64,000 nucleotides of DNA from Bacillus sp. 1NLA3E (GTDB taxonomy: Bacteria > Bacillota > Bacilli > Bacillales > Cytobacillaceae), in NCBI RefSeq assembly GCF_000242895.2, contig NC_021171.1, positions 2,638,001 to 2,702,000 of the forward strand. The letters run 5' to 3'. Numbering within the stretch: position 1 is the stretch's first letter; every line of letters begins with the position of its first letter. Of this stretch, positions 17,493 to 26,880 are shown piece by piece. Below the pieces are notes generated by a model. The model was not told the origin of the DNA and ran no database searches. It worked only from the letters and a program-made list of their open reading frames with translations. A program made the position numbers and the translations under genes.

Positions 17493-20400
17493 ATGGTAGC
17501 CGTAAGTGAAAAGCTAGAACAGAAATTGATGGATATTTTTGGGAACAGAGTTAGAACAGATCGGGTTGAACGGAAAATGTATTCCTATGACGTGGGTGCA
17601 TTACCAGGTTTGGTAAAGCCTTTTCTTCCAGTTGGGATTCCCGGTGGAGTTGTTCGTCCTGAAAATGACGAGCAAATCGTGCAGCTTGTTAGACTGGCAG
17701 ACGAGGAAAATGTGAAGCTAGTTCCACGTGGAATGTCTACATCCGGGTTTGGAGGTGTACTTCCAGAGGAAGGAGCGATCGTAATCGATATTTCTGGCAT
17801 GAATCGAGTCATTGCGATTGATAAGGAGAACCTACAGGTTACCGTAGAGGCCGGTATTATTTGGGAACAATTGCAAAGACAATTAAAAAAAGAGGGCCTC
17901 GACTTGATTTTATATCCTTCTTCCCTTCCTTCTTCCACTGTTGGTGGCTTATTAGCACAGGGTGGTACTGGTTTCGGCGGGTATGAATTTGGGGTTTTTA
18001 AAGAAAATGTTCTTGAAGCGAATGTGATTTTACCTGACGGGGATATAAAGACCTTTACCGGCTCGGAACTACAGCTTTATATTGCCGATATGGAAGGAAT
18101 TACCGGTATCATTACCAAGATTACGATGAAAGTAAGAGAGTTGGAACCTGAAGTTCATCGATTAATTTCTTTTAGAGACAACCAAGCCATCGGGAATGCT
18201 TTATCTGCTATTTATAAAGCGGAATTACCGATTTGGTCGATTACTTTTTTAAACCCTGAATCAATGAGATTAAAAAAGAAGCTTCCCCACCGGCATGGCC
18301 ATCCTTATGAGGAAAAGAACCGGAAGGCAGATCCCGAATTACCCGAAACATTTGTTCTTGTCATTGCTTATCCTGCATCTAGACACGAAGCAATTAATAA
18401 AGGTTTAAGTGAAATCACCAATGAGCATGGAGGCACCGAACTTTCTCAGGAGGCAGCCGAACATGAATGGTCTGATCGCTTTAAACCGATGCGGTTTAAA
18501 AGAATTGGTCCTTCGATCATTCCAACTGAAGTAGTAGTACCACTAAAAAATTTGGCAGCAGTGCTAACTGATATTGATACTAAAATCAAACATTCCTTTG
18601 TCCTGGAAGGAATGGCTGCTAAAAGGGAAAAGGTTATTTTGCTAGGTTTTATCCCCCATGATGAACGGACCTTTGCGTTTAACATGGCATTTGCTTTGTC
18701 CCTTTCGGTGATTGAAATAGCTAAAAAGCATGGTGGTTCTGCCTATGCAACTGGACTTTACTTCCGACGTGAAGCCAAGAATGTTTTTGGTCATGATCGA
18801 TATGAAAAAGTGAAATCCTATAAAGCTGAGATTGATCCGAAAGGTTTATTTAACCCCAATAAGGTATTAGGGGGCGGCCTAATTGATACTATCATGGGGA
18901 CAGCGTCCACTTTTGAACCCCTTATCCGACCTATTGCAAACGCAGCAACTGCACCATTAGGAGATGCAGTTAGGGAGGGCAAGAAAAAAGGAATACCAGG
19001 CGATATTGCCTATTACGCCACTGCGTGCTCTCGCTGTGGATATTGTGTATCTACATGCGAACAATTTGCAGGAAGAGGTTGGGAATCCCAATCACCAAGA
19101 GGAAAATACCATTATATTCGCGAGGTCATTGCAGGCAGGGAAAAATTCAATCCTGATACAGTTCAAAACTTTTTGCTCTGTACAACCTGTGAAGTCTGTA
19201 ACACTCGCTGTCAATTGGACATTCCAATCGAGCATAACTGGATGGAGCTGAGGGGAAATCTTATTGATGAGGAAAAACGAATGACCTTCCCTCCTTTCGA
19301 AATGATGGCTGCATCACTCCGTGGAGAACGTAATATTTGGGCGGGTAAGAAAGAAAAACGGGCAAACTGGGTCCCTGACGAAATAAAGGCAAAAATAAAA
19401 GAGAAAGCCGATGTTTTATATTTTGCCGGCTGTACCGCCTCTTTTGTGAACACTGATGTTGCTGAAGCCACTGTAAGATTATTGGATCAGGCCGGAGTTG
19501 ATTTTTCCTATATGGGCAGTGATGAAGCTTGCTGCGGGATTCCGATGAAGGTGGCGGGAAAATGGGATGTGTTCGAAGAGATTTTTGAACACAATGTTGC
19601 AGAAGCTAAAAAGCGCGGGGCAAAAACGATCGTCACTTCATGTCCGGCCTGTGGTTTAGTTTGGAAAGAGTTATATGCCGAATTAGCTGCTAAAAAAGGT
19701 ATCGAATATGATTTCGAAGTGAAGCATTATTCTGAGATTGCTGCAGAAGCAATCAAAGATGGAAAACTTAAATTTGACCATGAAGTAAATGAGAGAGTCA
19801 CCTTCCACGATTCTTGCCATGCTGGTAGAGCGCAAGGAATCTATGAGCCACCAAGAGATCTATTAAAAGCAATTCCAGGAGTCGATTTTGTCGAGATGGA
19901 GCATAATCGTGAGGAAGGGCTATGCTGTGGATCGGTCCTTACCTTAATTGGTGAAATGCCCGTCGCACCAAAACTGGGAGGAATAAGGTTGCAAGAGGCT
20001 GTCGATGCGAAAGCAAAAACGGTAGTGGCTTTATGCCCTTGCTGCCAAGTTCAGCTTCGGGATTCAAACAGCAAGAATAAGCTAGACTTACAGATAACCG
20101 ACTTAGCCCGTTTTGTCATGGAAGGGCTCGGCTATCATATCGAAGATAAAACCGATTACTCATTGGAAATGTGGAGTTACTTTGAAAAATTTATCGTTTT
20201 AATGAATCCGGAAGTCCTTGCTGATGTTATGGCTTCATTATTGAAACCTATGATGGAAAACATGCCAGCAGGTATGGTGCCAATGATGAAAGCCATGAAG
20301 CACACGCCGGGCGGATTGAATATGATGGCTAAAATGATGCCAACCTTAATGCCGAAGCTAGTTCCAGAAATTATGCCAAAGGTGATGCCTGAAATGTTAG

Positions 20401-20561
20401 CGGAGGTATCACGGAGAGTAGGGCCACTTCCAGATGACATGGAGCAACTGATGCCAGATTTACTTCCTAAGACACTAGATGCATTAATGCCCAACATGCT
20501 CCCTCTTATCATTCCGCATATTACACCTAGAATGATTGAGTATATTAAAACAGAGTTATAG
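17493..20561 (+). CDS. FAD-binding and (Fe-S)-binding oxidoreductase (D-lactate/glycolate dehydrogenase type)
   Basis: 1022 residues. Residues about 40-215 form a PCMH-type FAD domain (PRGMSTSGFGGVLPEEGAIV, SSLPSSTVGGLLAQGGTGFG); 220-460 an FAD-oxidase C-terminal domain ending in DPKGLFNPNKVLGGG. A ferredoxin-like 4Fe-4S pair follows (CSRCGYCVSTC near 511 and CTTCEVCNTRC near 563), then two CCG domains (ACCGIPMKVAG near 681, LCCGSVLTL near 809) as in GlcF/LutA. It is thus a GlcD-GlcF fusion that likely oxidises a 2-hydroxy acid and passes electrons to the quinone pool. Residues about 905-1015 are a Met/Pro-rich repetitive tail (MPKLVPEIMPKVMPEML, LMPNMLPLIIP) not expected in the family. GGAGGG precedes ATG 17493. 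A Crp/Fnr gene faces it downstream. Confidence 0.9.
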   Translation: MVAVSEKLEQKLMDIFGNRVRTDRVERKMYSYDVGALPGLVKPFLPVGIPGGVVRPENDEQIVQLVRLADEENVKLVPRGMSTSGFGGVLPEEGAIVIDISGMNRVIAIDKENLQVTVEAGIIWEQLQRQLKKEGLDLILYPSSLPSSTVGGLLAQGGTGFGGYEFGVFKENVLEANVILPDGDIKTFTGSELQLYIADMEGITGIITKITMKVRELEPEVHRLISFRDNQAIGNALSAIYKAELPIWSITFLNPESMRLKKKLPHRHGHPYEEKNRKADPELPETFVLVIAYPASRHEAINKGLSEITNEHGGTELSQEAAEHEWSDRFKPMRFKRIGPSIIPTEVVVPLKNLAAVLTDIDTKIKHSFVLEGMAAKREKVILLGFIPHDERTFAFNMAFALSLSVIEIAKKHGGSAYATGLYFRREAKNVFGHDRYEKVKSYKAEIDPKGLFNPNKVLGGGLIDTIMGTASTFEPLIRPIANAATAPLGDAVREGKKKGIPGDIAYYATACSRCGYCVSTCEQFAGRGWESQSPRGKYHYIREVIAGREKFNPDTVQNFLLCTTCEVCNTRCQLDIPIEHNWMELRGNLIDEEKRMTFPPFEMMAASLRGERNIWAGKKEKRANWVPDEIKAKIKEKADVLYFAGCTASFVNTDVAEATVRLLDQAGVDFSYMGSDEACCGIPMKVAGKWDVFEEIFEHNVAEAKKRGAKTIVTSCPACGLVWKELYAELAAKKGIEYDFEVKHYSEIAAEAIKDGKLKFDHEVNERVTFHDSCHAGRAQGIYEPPRDLLKAIPGVDFVEMEHNREEGLCCGSVLTLIGEMPVAPKLGGIRLQEAVDAKAKTVVALCPCCQVQLRDSNSKNKLDLQITDLARFVMEGLGYHIEDKTDYSLEMWSYFEKFIVLMNPEVLADVMASLLKPMMENMPAGMVPMMKAMKHTPGGLNMMAKMMPTLMPKLVPEIMPKVMPEMLAEVSRRVGPLPDDMEQLMPDLLPKTLDALMPNMLPLIIPHITPRMIEYIKTEL

Positions 20562-20583
20562 TTTAATTGATTTTGACGTTTAA

Positions 20584-20622
20584 AAAAGATGATGGTCTAG
20601 TTAAATTGACCGTCATCTTTTA
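20584..20622. terminator. bidirectional terminator
   Basis: AAAAGATGATGGTC/GACCGTCATCTTTT, 14-bp stem with one mismatch, between the convergent oxidoreductase and Crp/Fnr genes. Confidence 0.85.
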
Positions 20623-21297
20623 TTGTGCCAACATTTTTAGTTTTTCAAGATCGTTCACAAAGATGGCTCCTCGAGATGTGGAGATTATTTGGTCACTTTC
20701 TATATGCTTTAACATTCTACTTACCACTTCACGAGCAGACCCAATATTTTTCGCTATCGTTTCATGTGTAATACATAATGTTTGGCTATCCTCAAGAACT
20801 GTTTGTTCTAAGATAAAACTGGCCACCCGCTTAGATAAGCTACCAAAAACGACCTGTTCCATCACCCACATAGCTGATGAGAATCGTGAAGCCATGTGCT
20901 CCAACATGTATTCTTTAACATTTATATTATAGTGACTTATTTCTTCAAAAACAATTGATGGAATTAAATAAATGGAGCTGTCTTTTTCAACATCAAGATA
21001 GATTTTGAAATTCAAATTATTAAATAAGCACGATGCCGAAAGAATGCAAATATCTTTTGCATTAAGCCTAAAAAGTGAAATTTCTTTTCCGTCAGCAGAC
21101 ATAATAAAGGCTCTAATCCTTCCAGTCTCCACCACAACCAGTCCGTTACAATGATCATTCTGCTCTGAAAGCTGTCCTCCCTTGGACAACACTTGCCGAG
21201 TCATTGCCCGCTTTAATTGATCTTGTTCATCAAAATTTAATTGTTCATAAAAAGGAATACACTCTTTAATAAAATTAACCTCTTCTACACCTAACAT
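20620..21297 (-). CDS. Crp/Fnr family transcriptional regulator
   Basis: 225 residues. The N-terminal cyclic-nucleotide-binding-like barrel (LSKGGQLSEQNDHCNGLVVVETGRIRAF) is followed by a long dimer helix and a C-terminal winged HTH (ITHETIAKNIGSAREVVSRM, with the SAREVVSR recognition helix). It has no N- or C-terminal cysteine cluster like Fe-S FNR, so the effector is not evident; the CxLF (SCLFNNLNF) segment is typical of this subgroup. Convergent with the FAD/Fe-S oxidoreductase and a plausible regulator of it. The RBS (AGGG, 10 nt before ATG) is weak. Confidence 0.87.
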   Translation of the reverse strand: MLGVEEVNFIKECIPFYEQLNFDEQDQLKRAMTRQVLSKGGQLSEQNDHCNGLVVVETGRIRAFIMSADGKEISLFRLNAKDICILSASCLFNNLNFKIYLDVEKDSSIYLIPSIVFEEISHYNINVKEYMLEHMASRFSSAMWVMEQVVFGSLSKRVASFILEQTVLEDSQTLCITHETIAKNIGSAREVVSRMLKHIESDQIISTSRGAIFVNDLEKLKMLAQ

Positions 21298-21422
21298 TTG
21301 CTCACGACCCTATTAGAAGTCCAAAAAGATAACACATTTATAGGTAGAATCTTAAAATCCTCTATTACGGAAATTATACCATATTCAATTAACAAATATC
21401 CCGATCCGACTCGTTATAGCAA

Positions 21423-21476
21423 AAAGGCTGACCTTAAAAGTCATTAAAAAATAACTTTTAGAGTCAGTCTCTTTTT
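21423..21476 (-). terminator. terminator of DUF6254 gene
   Basis: GACTGACTCTAAAAGT...ACTTTTAAGGTCAGCC arms with a small internal mismatch and a following T tract on the minus strand, just past the stop at 21486. Confidence 0.75.
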
Positions 21477-21485
21477 CACCCGGCT

Positions 21486-21617
21486 TTACTTGTTTTTAGA
21501 TTCAGTTTTCCCTGTACCTTCAGCTAGCTGATCAAAAGACTTGACCTTGCCATGTGGGTTTTGTGATTGTTTTCTTGCTTTCCATTGTTCTGCTTCTGTT
21601 CGATTAGATTCAGTCAT
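21486..21617 (-). CDS. DUF6254 family small protein, 43 residues
   Basis: Short frame starting ATG 21617 with AAAGGGG upstream. The sequence begins MTESNRTEAEQWKARKQSQN and continues PHGKVKSFDQLAEGTGK. The WxxRKQxQNPHGKxKS core is what I recall for DUF6254, a small Bacillaceae family of unknown role. Too short for most ORF filters; supported by the RBS, its own terminator and family resemblance. Confidence 0.7.
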   Translation of the reverse strand: MTESNRTEAEQWKARKQSQNPHGKVKSFDQLAEGTGKTESKNK

Positions 21618-21829
21618 CTTTTTAATGCCCCTTTTCTAAAGTTAGTCAAAAATAGATTAACCTTACAGACAATTTTCATGCACTATTAGTAAACATTTTG
21701 AAAAACCATTGCTTAGGTTCTATTGTCAAGTTTCTTTCGGTGTTGTAATTTTTATATAAAAGAAAAACAAAAAAACATGTTAAAATCTATTTCGATAGCT
21801 AATTTGCATTATGATTGGAGAAATATAAT

Positions 21830-22153
21830 TTGGAGACTTTTACCGAGCGAGTGATTTACATTATTCAGCAAATTCCATCAGGAAAAGTAATGACTTACGG
21901 GCAAATAGCGAGTTTGGCAGGAAGCCCAAGAGGTGCACGCCAAGTGGTTCGAATTCTCCATTCAATGAGTGAAAAATATCACCTTCCCTGGCATCGAGTC
22001 ATAAATGCTAAAGGTGAGATTGGACTAAAAGCGGAAGAGTCATTTTTTATCCAAAGGACGTCATTAGAAAGTGAGGGCATCAAGTTCTATGATGAAAACT
22101 CCATTAACTTAAATGACTACCAATTTCATCCGATTATTACTGAATATAGATAA
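21830..22153 (+). CDS. alkyltransferase-like protein (MGMT family, ATL)
   Basis: About 107 residues from TTG 21830 (TTGGAG lies 9 nt upstream; a TTG at 21815 is an alternative). The domain is the MGMT DNA-binding domain: IPSGKVMTYGQIASLAG, GARQVVRILH (Arg finger helix) and PWHRVINAKGEIG. The reactive Cys of the PCHRV motif is Trp (PWHRV), the signature of alkyltransferase-like proteins, which bind O6-alkylguanine lesions without repairing them and hand them to nucleotide excision repair. Single gene. Confidence 0.9.
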   Translation: METFTERVIYIIQQIPSGKVMTYGQIASLAGSPRGARQVVRILHSMSEKYHLPWHRVINAKGEIGLKAEESFFIQRTSLESEGIKFYDENSINLNDYQFHPIITEYR

Positions 22154-22526
22154 GGTACTACTGATTACGGCCAATAGAATTTACCACTTCTACCATTTTT
22201 TGCACCAGTATTTGACCAGTAATTTGTCACACTTTGCCAGATTTTTACCAATAAAAGACCCTCTAATTCACTATTTTGTATGGTAGCGGTAGCGCCAGGA
22301 AAATGAGGATATAAACTGTATGAAAATTAAAATATAAAAAGCCTAATTTCTCGGTGTTGTAAGTGAGAAATTAGGCTTTAGTTACATCATATAAGTGCAC
22401 GATAGCTGAATAGTGGTAAATGCAATAGATCTGCAAAAATGCTTTTTGATTTTTTTACTAAGGCGCCCCTTTAAGCATATTTCTTCACAAATGGCTGTTA
22501 TTTGGTTATGAATACTAGAAAAGAGG
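22154..22526. other. intergenic region with terminator and repeat fragment
   Basis: No gene seen. It holds the hairpin at 22338-22380 and, at about 22405-22470, a GCAAAAATGC-containing stretch that recurs near 24440 and 27760, probably a remnant of an intergenic repeat. Confidence 0.5.
22338..22380. terminator. hairpin terminator
   Basis: AAAGCCTAATTTCTC/GAGAAATTAGGCTTT, perfect 15-bp stem with a 12-nt loop, between the convergent ATL and permease genes. Confidence 0.8.
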
Positions 22527-23921
22527 CTATCCAACATTCTCCCTTTTAATGATACTCTCTGTCGAATCCCTTTTTTTTATTTTATATCCTATATAAAGAA
22601 TCAAAAACCATATAGGTGCTACAACTAATGCGATTCGCATGTCCTTAATAAATGCCATTAAGACAATGACAAGTGCTAAAAATGTCAAAGCTAAATAGGT
22701 TGAAACTGGGTATAACGGCATTTTAAATGCTAATTTTTTTATTTCATTTTTTGTTTTGGATTGTCTAAACTTTAATTGTGTAATCAGGATAATCGTCCAG
22801 CTAGTAATAACCGCAACCGTTGCAACAGAAGAAATATACAGAAACACTTTTTCAGGAATAATATAATTCAAAACTACTGCGACTGATAAAAACATTGAAG
22901 AGATTAGGATTCCTCGTCTCGGACTTCCATTCTTGCTAAGCTCTCCGAAATATTTCGGACCGTTATTTTGCAGTGATAAATTGTATAACATTCTTCCTGA
23001 AGCGAATACCCCACTATTAAAGGCAGATAAGGCTGCTGTTATGAGAACGAAGTTAATTATATTTGCCGCACCAGGAATTCCAACTTTATCAAAAATTAAC
23101 ACAAATGGACTTCCAATCATGCCTACCTCATTCCAAGGATATATAATCATCATGACTCCTAATGCACCAATATAAAAAATTAATATTCTCCAGATTACAT
23201 TGTTGATGGCTGTTGGAATTGATTGTTGAGGATTTTTTGCTTCCCCTGCCGTAACTCCAACTAATTCTACCCCGCCAAATGAAAACATTACGAGGACCAT
23301 TGACATAATAATACCTTTGATTCCATTTGGCATAAATCCTCCATGAGTCCAAAGATTGTCAAAACCGATTGGCTGACCTCCGTTCCCAATTCCGAGGAAA
23401 ATGATTCCTAAACCAAGGAGAATCATTCCGATTATAGTTACAACTTTAATCAGTGCAAACCAGAATTCAAACTCTCCAAATGCTTTTACATTTGCAAGGT
23501 TTATCATTGTAATTACGATAAGTGCAGCCAATGCTGTCAGCCATTGTGGAATTTCCGGAAACCAGTAATTCACATAAACACCAACCACCGTTATTTCTGC
23601 CATTCCAACGACAACCCACATAAACCAATAGGTCCAGCCTGATAAATAACCTGCAAACGCCCCTAAATATCGATGTGCATAAGAACTAAATGAACCTGAA
23701 ACCGGTTCATCCACAGCCATTTCCCCAAGTGCTCTCATAATTGTAAAAATAACTAAGCCTCCGATTAAATAGGAGAACAAAATGGATGGACCAGCCATTT
23801 GAATGGTTGCACTTGAACCATAAAACAATCCAACTCCAATTGCACCTCCAAGTGCAATTAACTGGATATGCCTATTGTCTAAACCACGTTGAAGTCTCTT
23901 ATTTTGATTATCTTTACTCAA
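22527..23921 (-). CDS. APC-family amino acid permease, PheP/AroP-like
   Basis: 464 residues, 12 predicted TM helices. The N-terminus RGLDNRHIQLIALGGAIGVG, the TM3 region EPVSGSFSSYAHRYLGAFAG, the segment MAEITVVGVYVNYWFPEIP and FGEFEFWFALIKV resemble E. coli PheP/AroP closely as I remember those sequences. The upstream leader is a T-box whose specifier reads best as UUC, so induction by uncharged tRNA-Phe fits a phenylalanine or aromatic amino acid importer. Substrate assignment combines family similarity with the riboswitch. Single gene. Confidence 0.87.
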   Translation of the reverse strand: MSKDNQNKRLQRGLDNRHIQLIALGGAIGVGLFYGSSATIQMAGPSILFSYLIGGLVIFTIMRALGEMAVDEPVSGSFSSYAHRYLGAFAGYLSGWTYWFMWVVVGMAEITVVGVYVNYWFPEIPQWLTALAALIVITMINLANVKAFGEFEFWFALIKVVTIIGMILLGLGIIFLGIGNGGQPIGFDNLWTHGGFMPNGIKGIIMSMVLVMFSFGGVELVGVTAGEAKNPQQSIPTAINNVIWRILIFYIGALGVMMIIYPWNEVGMIGSPFVLIFDKVGIPGAANIINFVLITAALSAFNSGVFASGRMLYNLSLQNNGPKYFGELSKNGSPRRGILISSMFLSVAVVLNYIIPEKVFLYISSVATVAVITSWTIILITQLKFRQSKTKNEIKKLAFKMPLYPVSTYLALTFLALVIVLMAFIKDMRIALVVAPIWFLILYIGYKIKKRDSTESIIKRENVG

Positions 23922-23954
23922 TCAAAATTCCTCCCTTAAATAATATAAAAAGAT

Positions 23955-24237
23955 AAAAAAAAAACGCCCTTTTGGATTAACCAAAAGGACGATTTAAACA
24001 CGTGTTACCACCTTTATTTCATAAGCAACTCATATTGCTTACCTTTGTAAGTACAGTCATCTGACGATACTTTAGCACATGATTACGGGTGCTAAGCCGG
24101 TGTATCCTACTAAGGAATCCTTTTCAGTACACAGCTCCAAGATGAATTCACAATCATTCAACATGCACCTCTCATCAACCGGTAACTTTCTGTCTGTTTA
24201 CATGATTGTTACTACTTCTTATCATAGCCTTTGTTCA
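23955..24237 (-). promoter_or_regulatory. T-box riboswitch (probable tRNA-Phe, specifier UUC)
   Basis: The minus-strand leader contains the T-box core AAGGTGGTAACACG (24000-24013) followed by a CGTCCTTTTGG/CCAAAAGGGCG terminator with a T run (23964-23990). Upstream lies a long Stem I region with an AGTAGTAAC internal-loop strand and, on the 3' side, GTGAA-TTC-ATCTTGGAGC. In T-box leaders the specifier follows GAA and is followed by a purine, which here gives TTC (Phe). The UGGU of the antiterminator bulge fits an A73 discriminator, as in tRNA-Phe. About 280 nt in all, ending 30 bp before the permease start. Confidence 0.88.
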
Positions 24238-24574
24238 TATACTCTGAAATGCTTTAAACAAACCTTCATTATGCAAATATAATATTAATTGTTTATTATT
24301 CTATCGATTAATTAAATTTTGTCAATAAAAAAAAGTTAGCATAGGATTCAAATTTTCTTTTAAAGGAGTTGCTCCACAATCAGGCTCATCTCTTGTTTAA
24401 GAAATGCCCCCGATTGCTAATTAGTGGAAATAGCGATATTGCTGCAAAAATGCCCCCGAATTTTTTACTAGTCGAGTAGAAGGGAGCCTTTCTACCTTGC
24501 GGTAAATTGGACTCCACCCCCCTCACAGAACCGTGCTTGCGCTATTTACGCACACGGCTCCTCCTAGTTATCAT

Positions 24575-26215
24575 TTACAGAATATAGCTAATCTCTTTCC
24601 TTAAATCGTATATATTCACTTTTATTCTTGGTGATGGAAGTGGATATTTATTAAGAAATAGACTGAATTTATCCCATGTAAAGGATTTCCTTTGGCTTCT
24701 TCTATTGAGCCATTTAAACAATAGCTTTTCGATTTTGTCTTTGAAGTTGTTAACATTTTGAGTATTATCAGTGATGCAGTAATAGTTGTAATAACCTATT
24801 AGTGAGCGTTTAAATCTATCCATAATCATATGAATATCTTTACTTCTATTACTCTTCAGCCATTCTTTCGTTTCTTTTAGTTTACCTTGTACTTTCTTTC
24901 TGCTTGTTTTCCGTTTTACTCTAAATCTCCCTTGTTTACTTTTCCCACAATAGTGTGTAAACCCAAGAAAATCAAAAGTTGCTGGTTTATTTCTCCCCTG
25001 TTGATTTGCATTTTGCTCCGCAAACCGCCCGAAGGGAATAATTTTGGTTTTATCCTCAGCTATTTCTAAATTAAATTTCTTTAATCTCAGCTTTAAAGAA
25101 TGGAAGAATTGCTGGGCTTCACTTTTATATTGAAAACAACAAACAAAATCATCTGCATATCTCACTATGTATGCTTGTCCCTTGCACTGTTTCCTAACCC
25201 TTTTCTCAAACCACAGGTCGAGGACATAGTGGAGGTATACATTGGCTAATATCGGAGATATTACTCCACCTTATGCAAAGTTACGCGTTATGCAAAGTAG
25301 GTGCTGTAAATGCAGAGTTTAATGAGTTTATGCTTCATTTACTTTGCATAATAATCTTGATAAACATTCAGCAAAACACTCAAAAAGGCAGAAAAATTAG
25401 TTCAATTTGTCAAGATTTAGCTATTTTCCGACCAATTTTCTTCAAATATTGATCTGTAAACCGAAAGAATTATGCAAAGTAATTCAAAAAAAAACGTTGA
25501 AATAATAAGCTTTCTACTTTTTACTTTGCATAATAACTTTCTTTGCATAAGGTGGATTATGCTAAGCTTTGCATAATCCACCTTGCGGTGTGCCATTGTC
25601 TGTCTTGTATTTCTTACCTTCCTCCATGTATCCACCTTTAAGAAACCTACCAACTATTCTTAGTAGGTTAGGGTCAGCGATTCGCTGTTTTAAGAACTCC
25701 ATCATCCATATGTGGTCAACGTTGTCGAAGAATCCTTTAATATCTACATCTACTACATAATTTACTGACCTATTTTCAATATAGTGGTTCAGTATTTTCA
25801 AAGCATCGTGGCAGTTAAGATTTGGGCGGAATCCAAAGGAACAGTCTAGAAAGTCATTTTCATAAATGGTATTTAGTATCTTTGTAATGCCTTTTTGAAC
25901 AATCTTATCTTCATGTTCCGGTATTCCCAATGGTCTTTTCTTGTTTGAATTGAGCTTTGGAATATACATTCTCCTTACTGGAACAGGACGATAGCTTTTG
26001 CTTTTAAGCCTACTTACTAAATCCTCTATGTTTTCTTCTAAACTTTCACCGTATTGCTCTTTAGTTGTACCGTTAATCCCAGTTGCCCTCTTATTGGGAA
26101 GTTCAAGATGACATTGAACTAATGCTTCTTCATTTAATAGATGTGCAAGAGATGTAAATTTCATTTTAGGATCAGATTTTGCTAATTCTGCTATCCTTAG
26201 TAGTTTTGTTTCCAT
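24575..26215 (-). pseudogene. group II intron reverse transcriptase/maturase, interrupted
   Basis: Two pieces on the minus strand. The N-terminal part (26215 to about 25578) contains RT0-RT4: KKRPLGIPEHEDKIVQKGI, ENDFLDCSFGFRPNLNCHDA, VVDVDIKGFFDNVDHIWM and NGTPQGG. The C-terminal part (about 25272 to 24575) contains VISPILANVYLHY, the catalytic YADDF, and maturase region X ending in LRKEISYIL. No clear HNH domain. Removing 25273-25577 and one copy of the 7-bp duplication restores an uninterrupted frame (NGTPQGG-VISPILAN), so inactivation is by the insertion alone and looks recent. Confidence 0.92.
25273..25577. mobile_element. 305-bp non-coding element with TTATGCAAAG repeats
   Basis: Insertion within the RT gene flanked by CCACCTT at 25266-25272 and 25578-25584 (7-bp direct repeat). 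The 10-mer TTATGCAAAG occurs exactly seven times at or near it: forward at 25271, 25288 and 25470, reverse at 25342, 25524, 25541 and 25567, clustered at both ends. At the right end a 14-bp inverted repeat (25549-25562 with 25571-25584) includes an inverted copy of the target sequence. It has no coding capacity, so it is non-autonomous; the mobilising enzyme is unknown. Confidence 0.75.
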
Positions 26216-26726
26216 TTATTATACCTACCTCTGCGTGTAGTAAATGTGTCCCTAGTAAGGGTGATAACTGGTAGCTAGCCTTTCCTCCATCGGCATTACC
26301 CAACTTCATTGGTACTACGCTGCTATCCGACTCCCTACATCGGCATTTGGTTTCCTTGCTTATTATCGCTTGTAGACCATACTCTTCTAAAAAAAAAGAA
26401 AAGACCGGTAGGGTCTCCCGAGTTGCCGTATCATATCAATGTATGACGTGCCAAGGTCTCTGACTCCAGAGAGGCTTTACCCTTCTTGCCTTTAACGAAA
26501 GATAAAATGTAGCTTTCTGCTGTGCTTAACGCATCAGCCCTCTCGGTTTACTAACATTATGGAGCTCAATCCCTTCAACCATTTGGCTTTCGGCCCGCCA
26601 CCTAACTGTCTACGCTTAAAGACTAAAGTTACCTTTAGCCCTCCAAGACTCGCTACGAGCGAATGGCTAGTTCTTACTCGACGGGAATCCCACCCGCTAT
26701 ATGATACGACCTAGGCTCGGCCGCAC
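26216..26726 (-). ncRNA. group II intron 5' structural RNA (domains I-IV)
   Basis: About 510 nt of non-coding intron sequence between the GTGCG 5' end and the RT start codon, rich in short complementary segments (for example GGTGGGATTCCC and CTCGTAGCGAG). No protein frame was recognised; expected for the ribozyme core of such introns. Confidence 0.7.
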
Positions 26727-26880
26727 AAGCACCCTATAGTAAAAGTACATTTCTTCACGATGCTACCACGTTGTTCATTGTTCAATAGAGAAACTCATAA
26801 CAAAGGGGTTAATCCTTTCTGGATTAATCTACCTGTAGCTTAATATCAATTTTAAACAAAAAAGTCTCTTTTTTTAAACT

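Larger units (their letters stand above)
24472..26726 (-). mobile_element. group II intron with disrupted reverse transcriptase
   Basis: The minus-strand 5' end is GTGCGGCCGAGCC (about 26726), followed by some 500 bp of structured domain I-IV RNA, then an RT gene, then a domain V-like hairpin (GAGCCGTGTGCG...CGCAAGCACGGTTC, about 24518-24560) and a terminal helix ending near CTACTCGAC (24472). The exact 3' boundary is uncertain by a few bases. The RT is broken by a 305-bp insertion, so mobility would need RT in trans. It lies between the permease leader and a lipoprotein gene. Confidence 0.85.
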
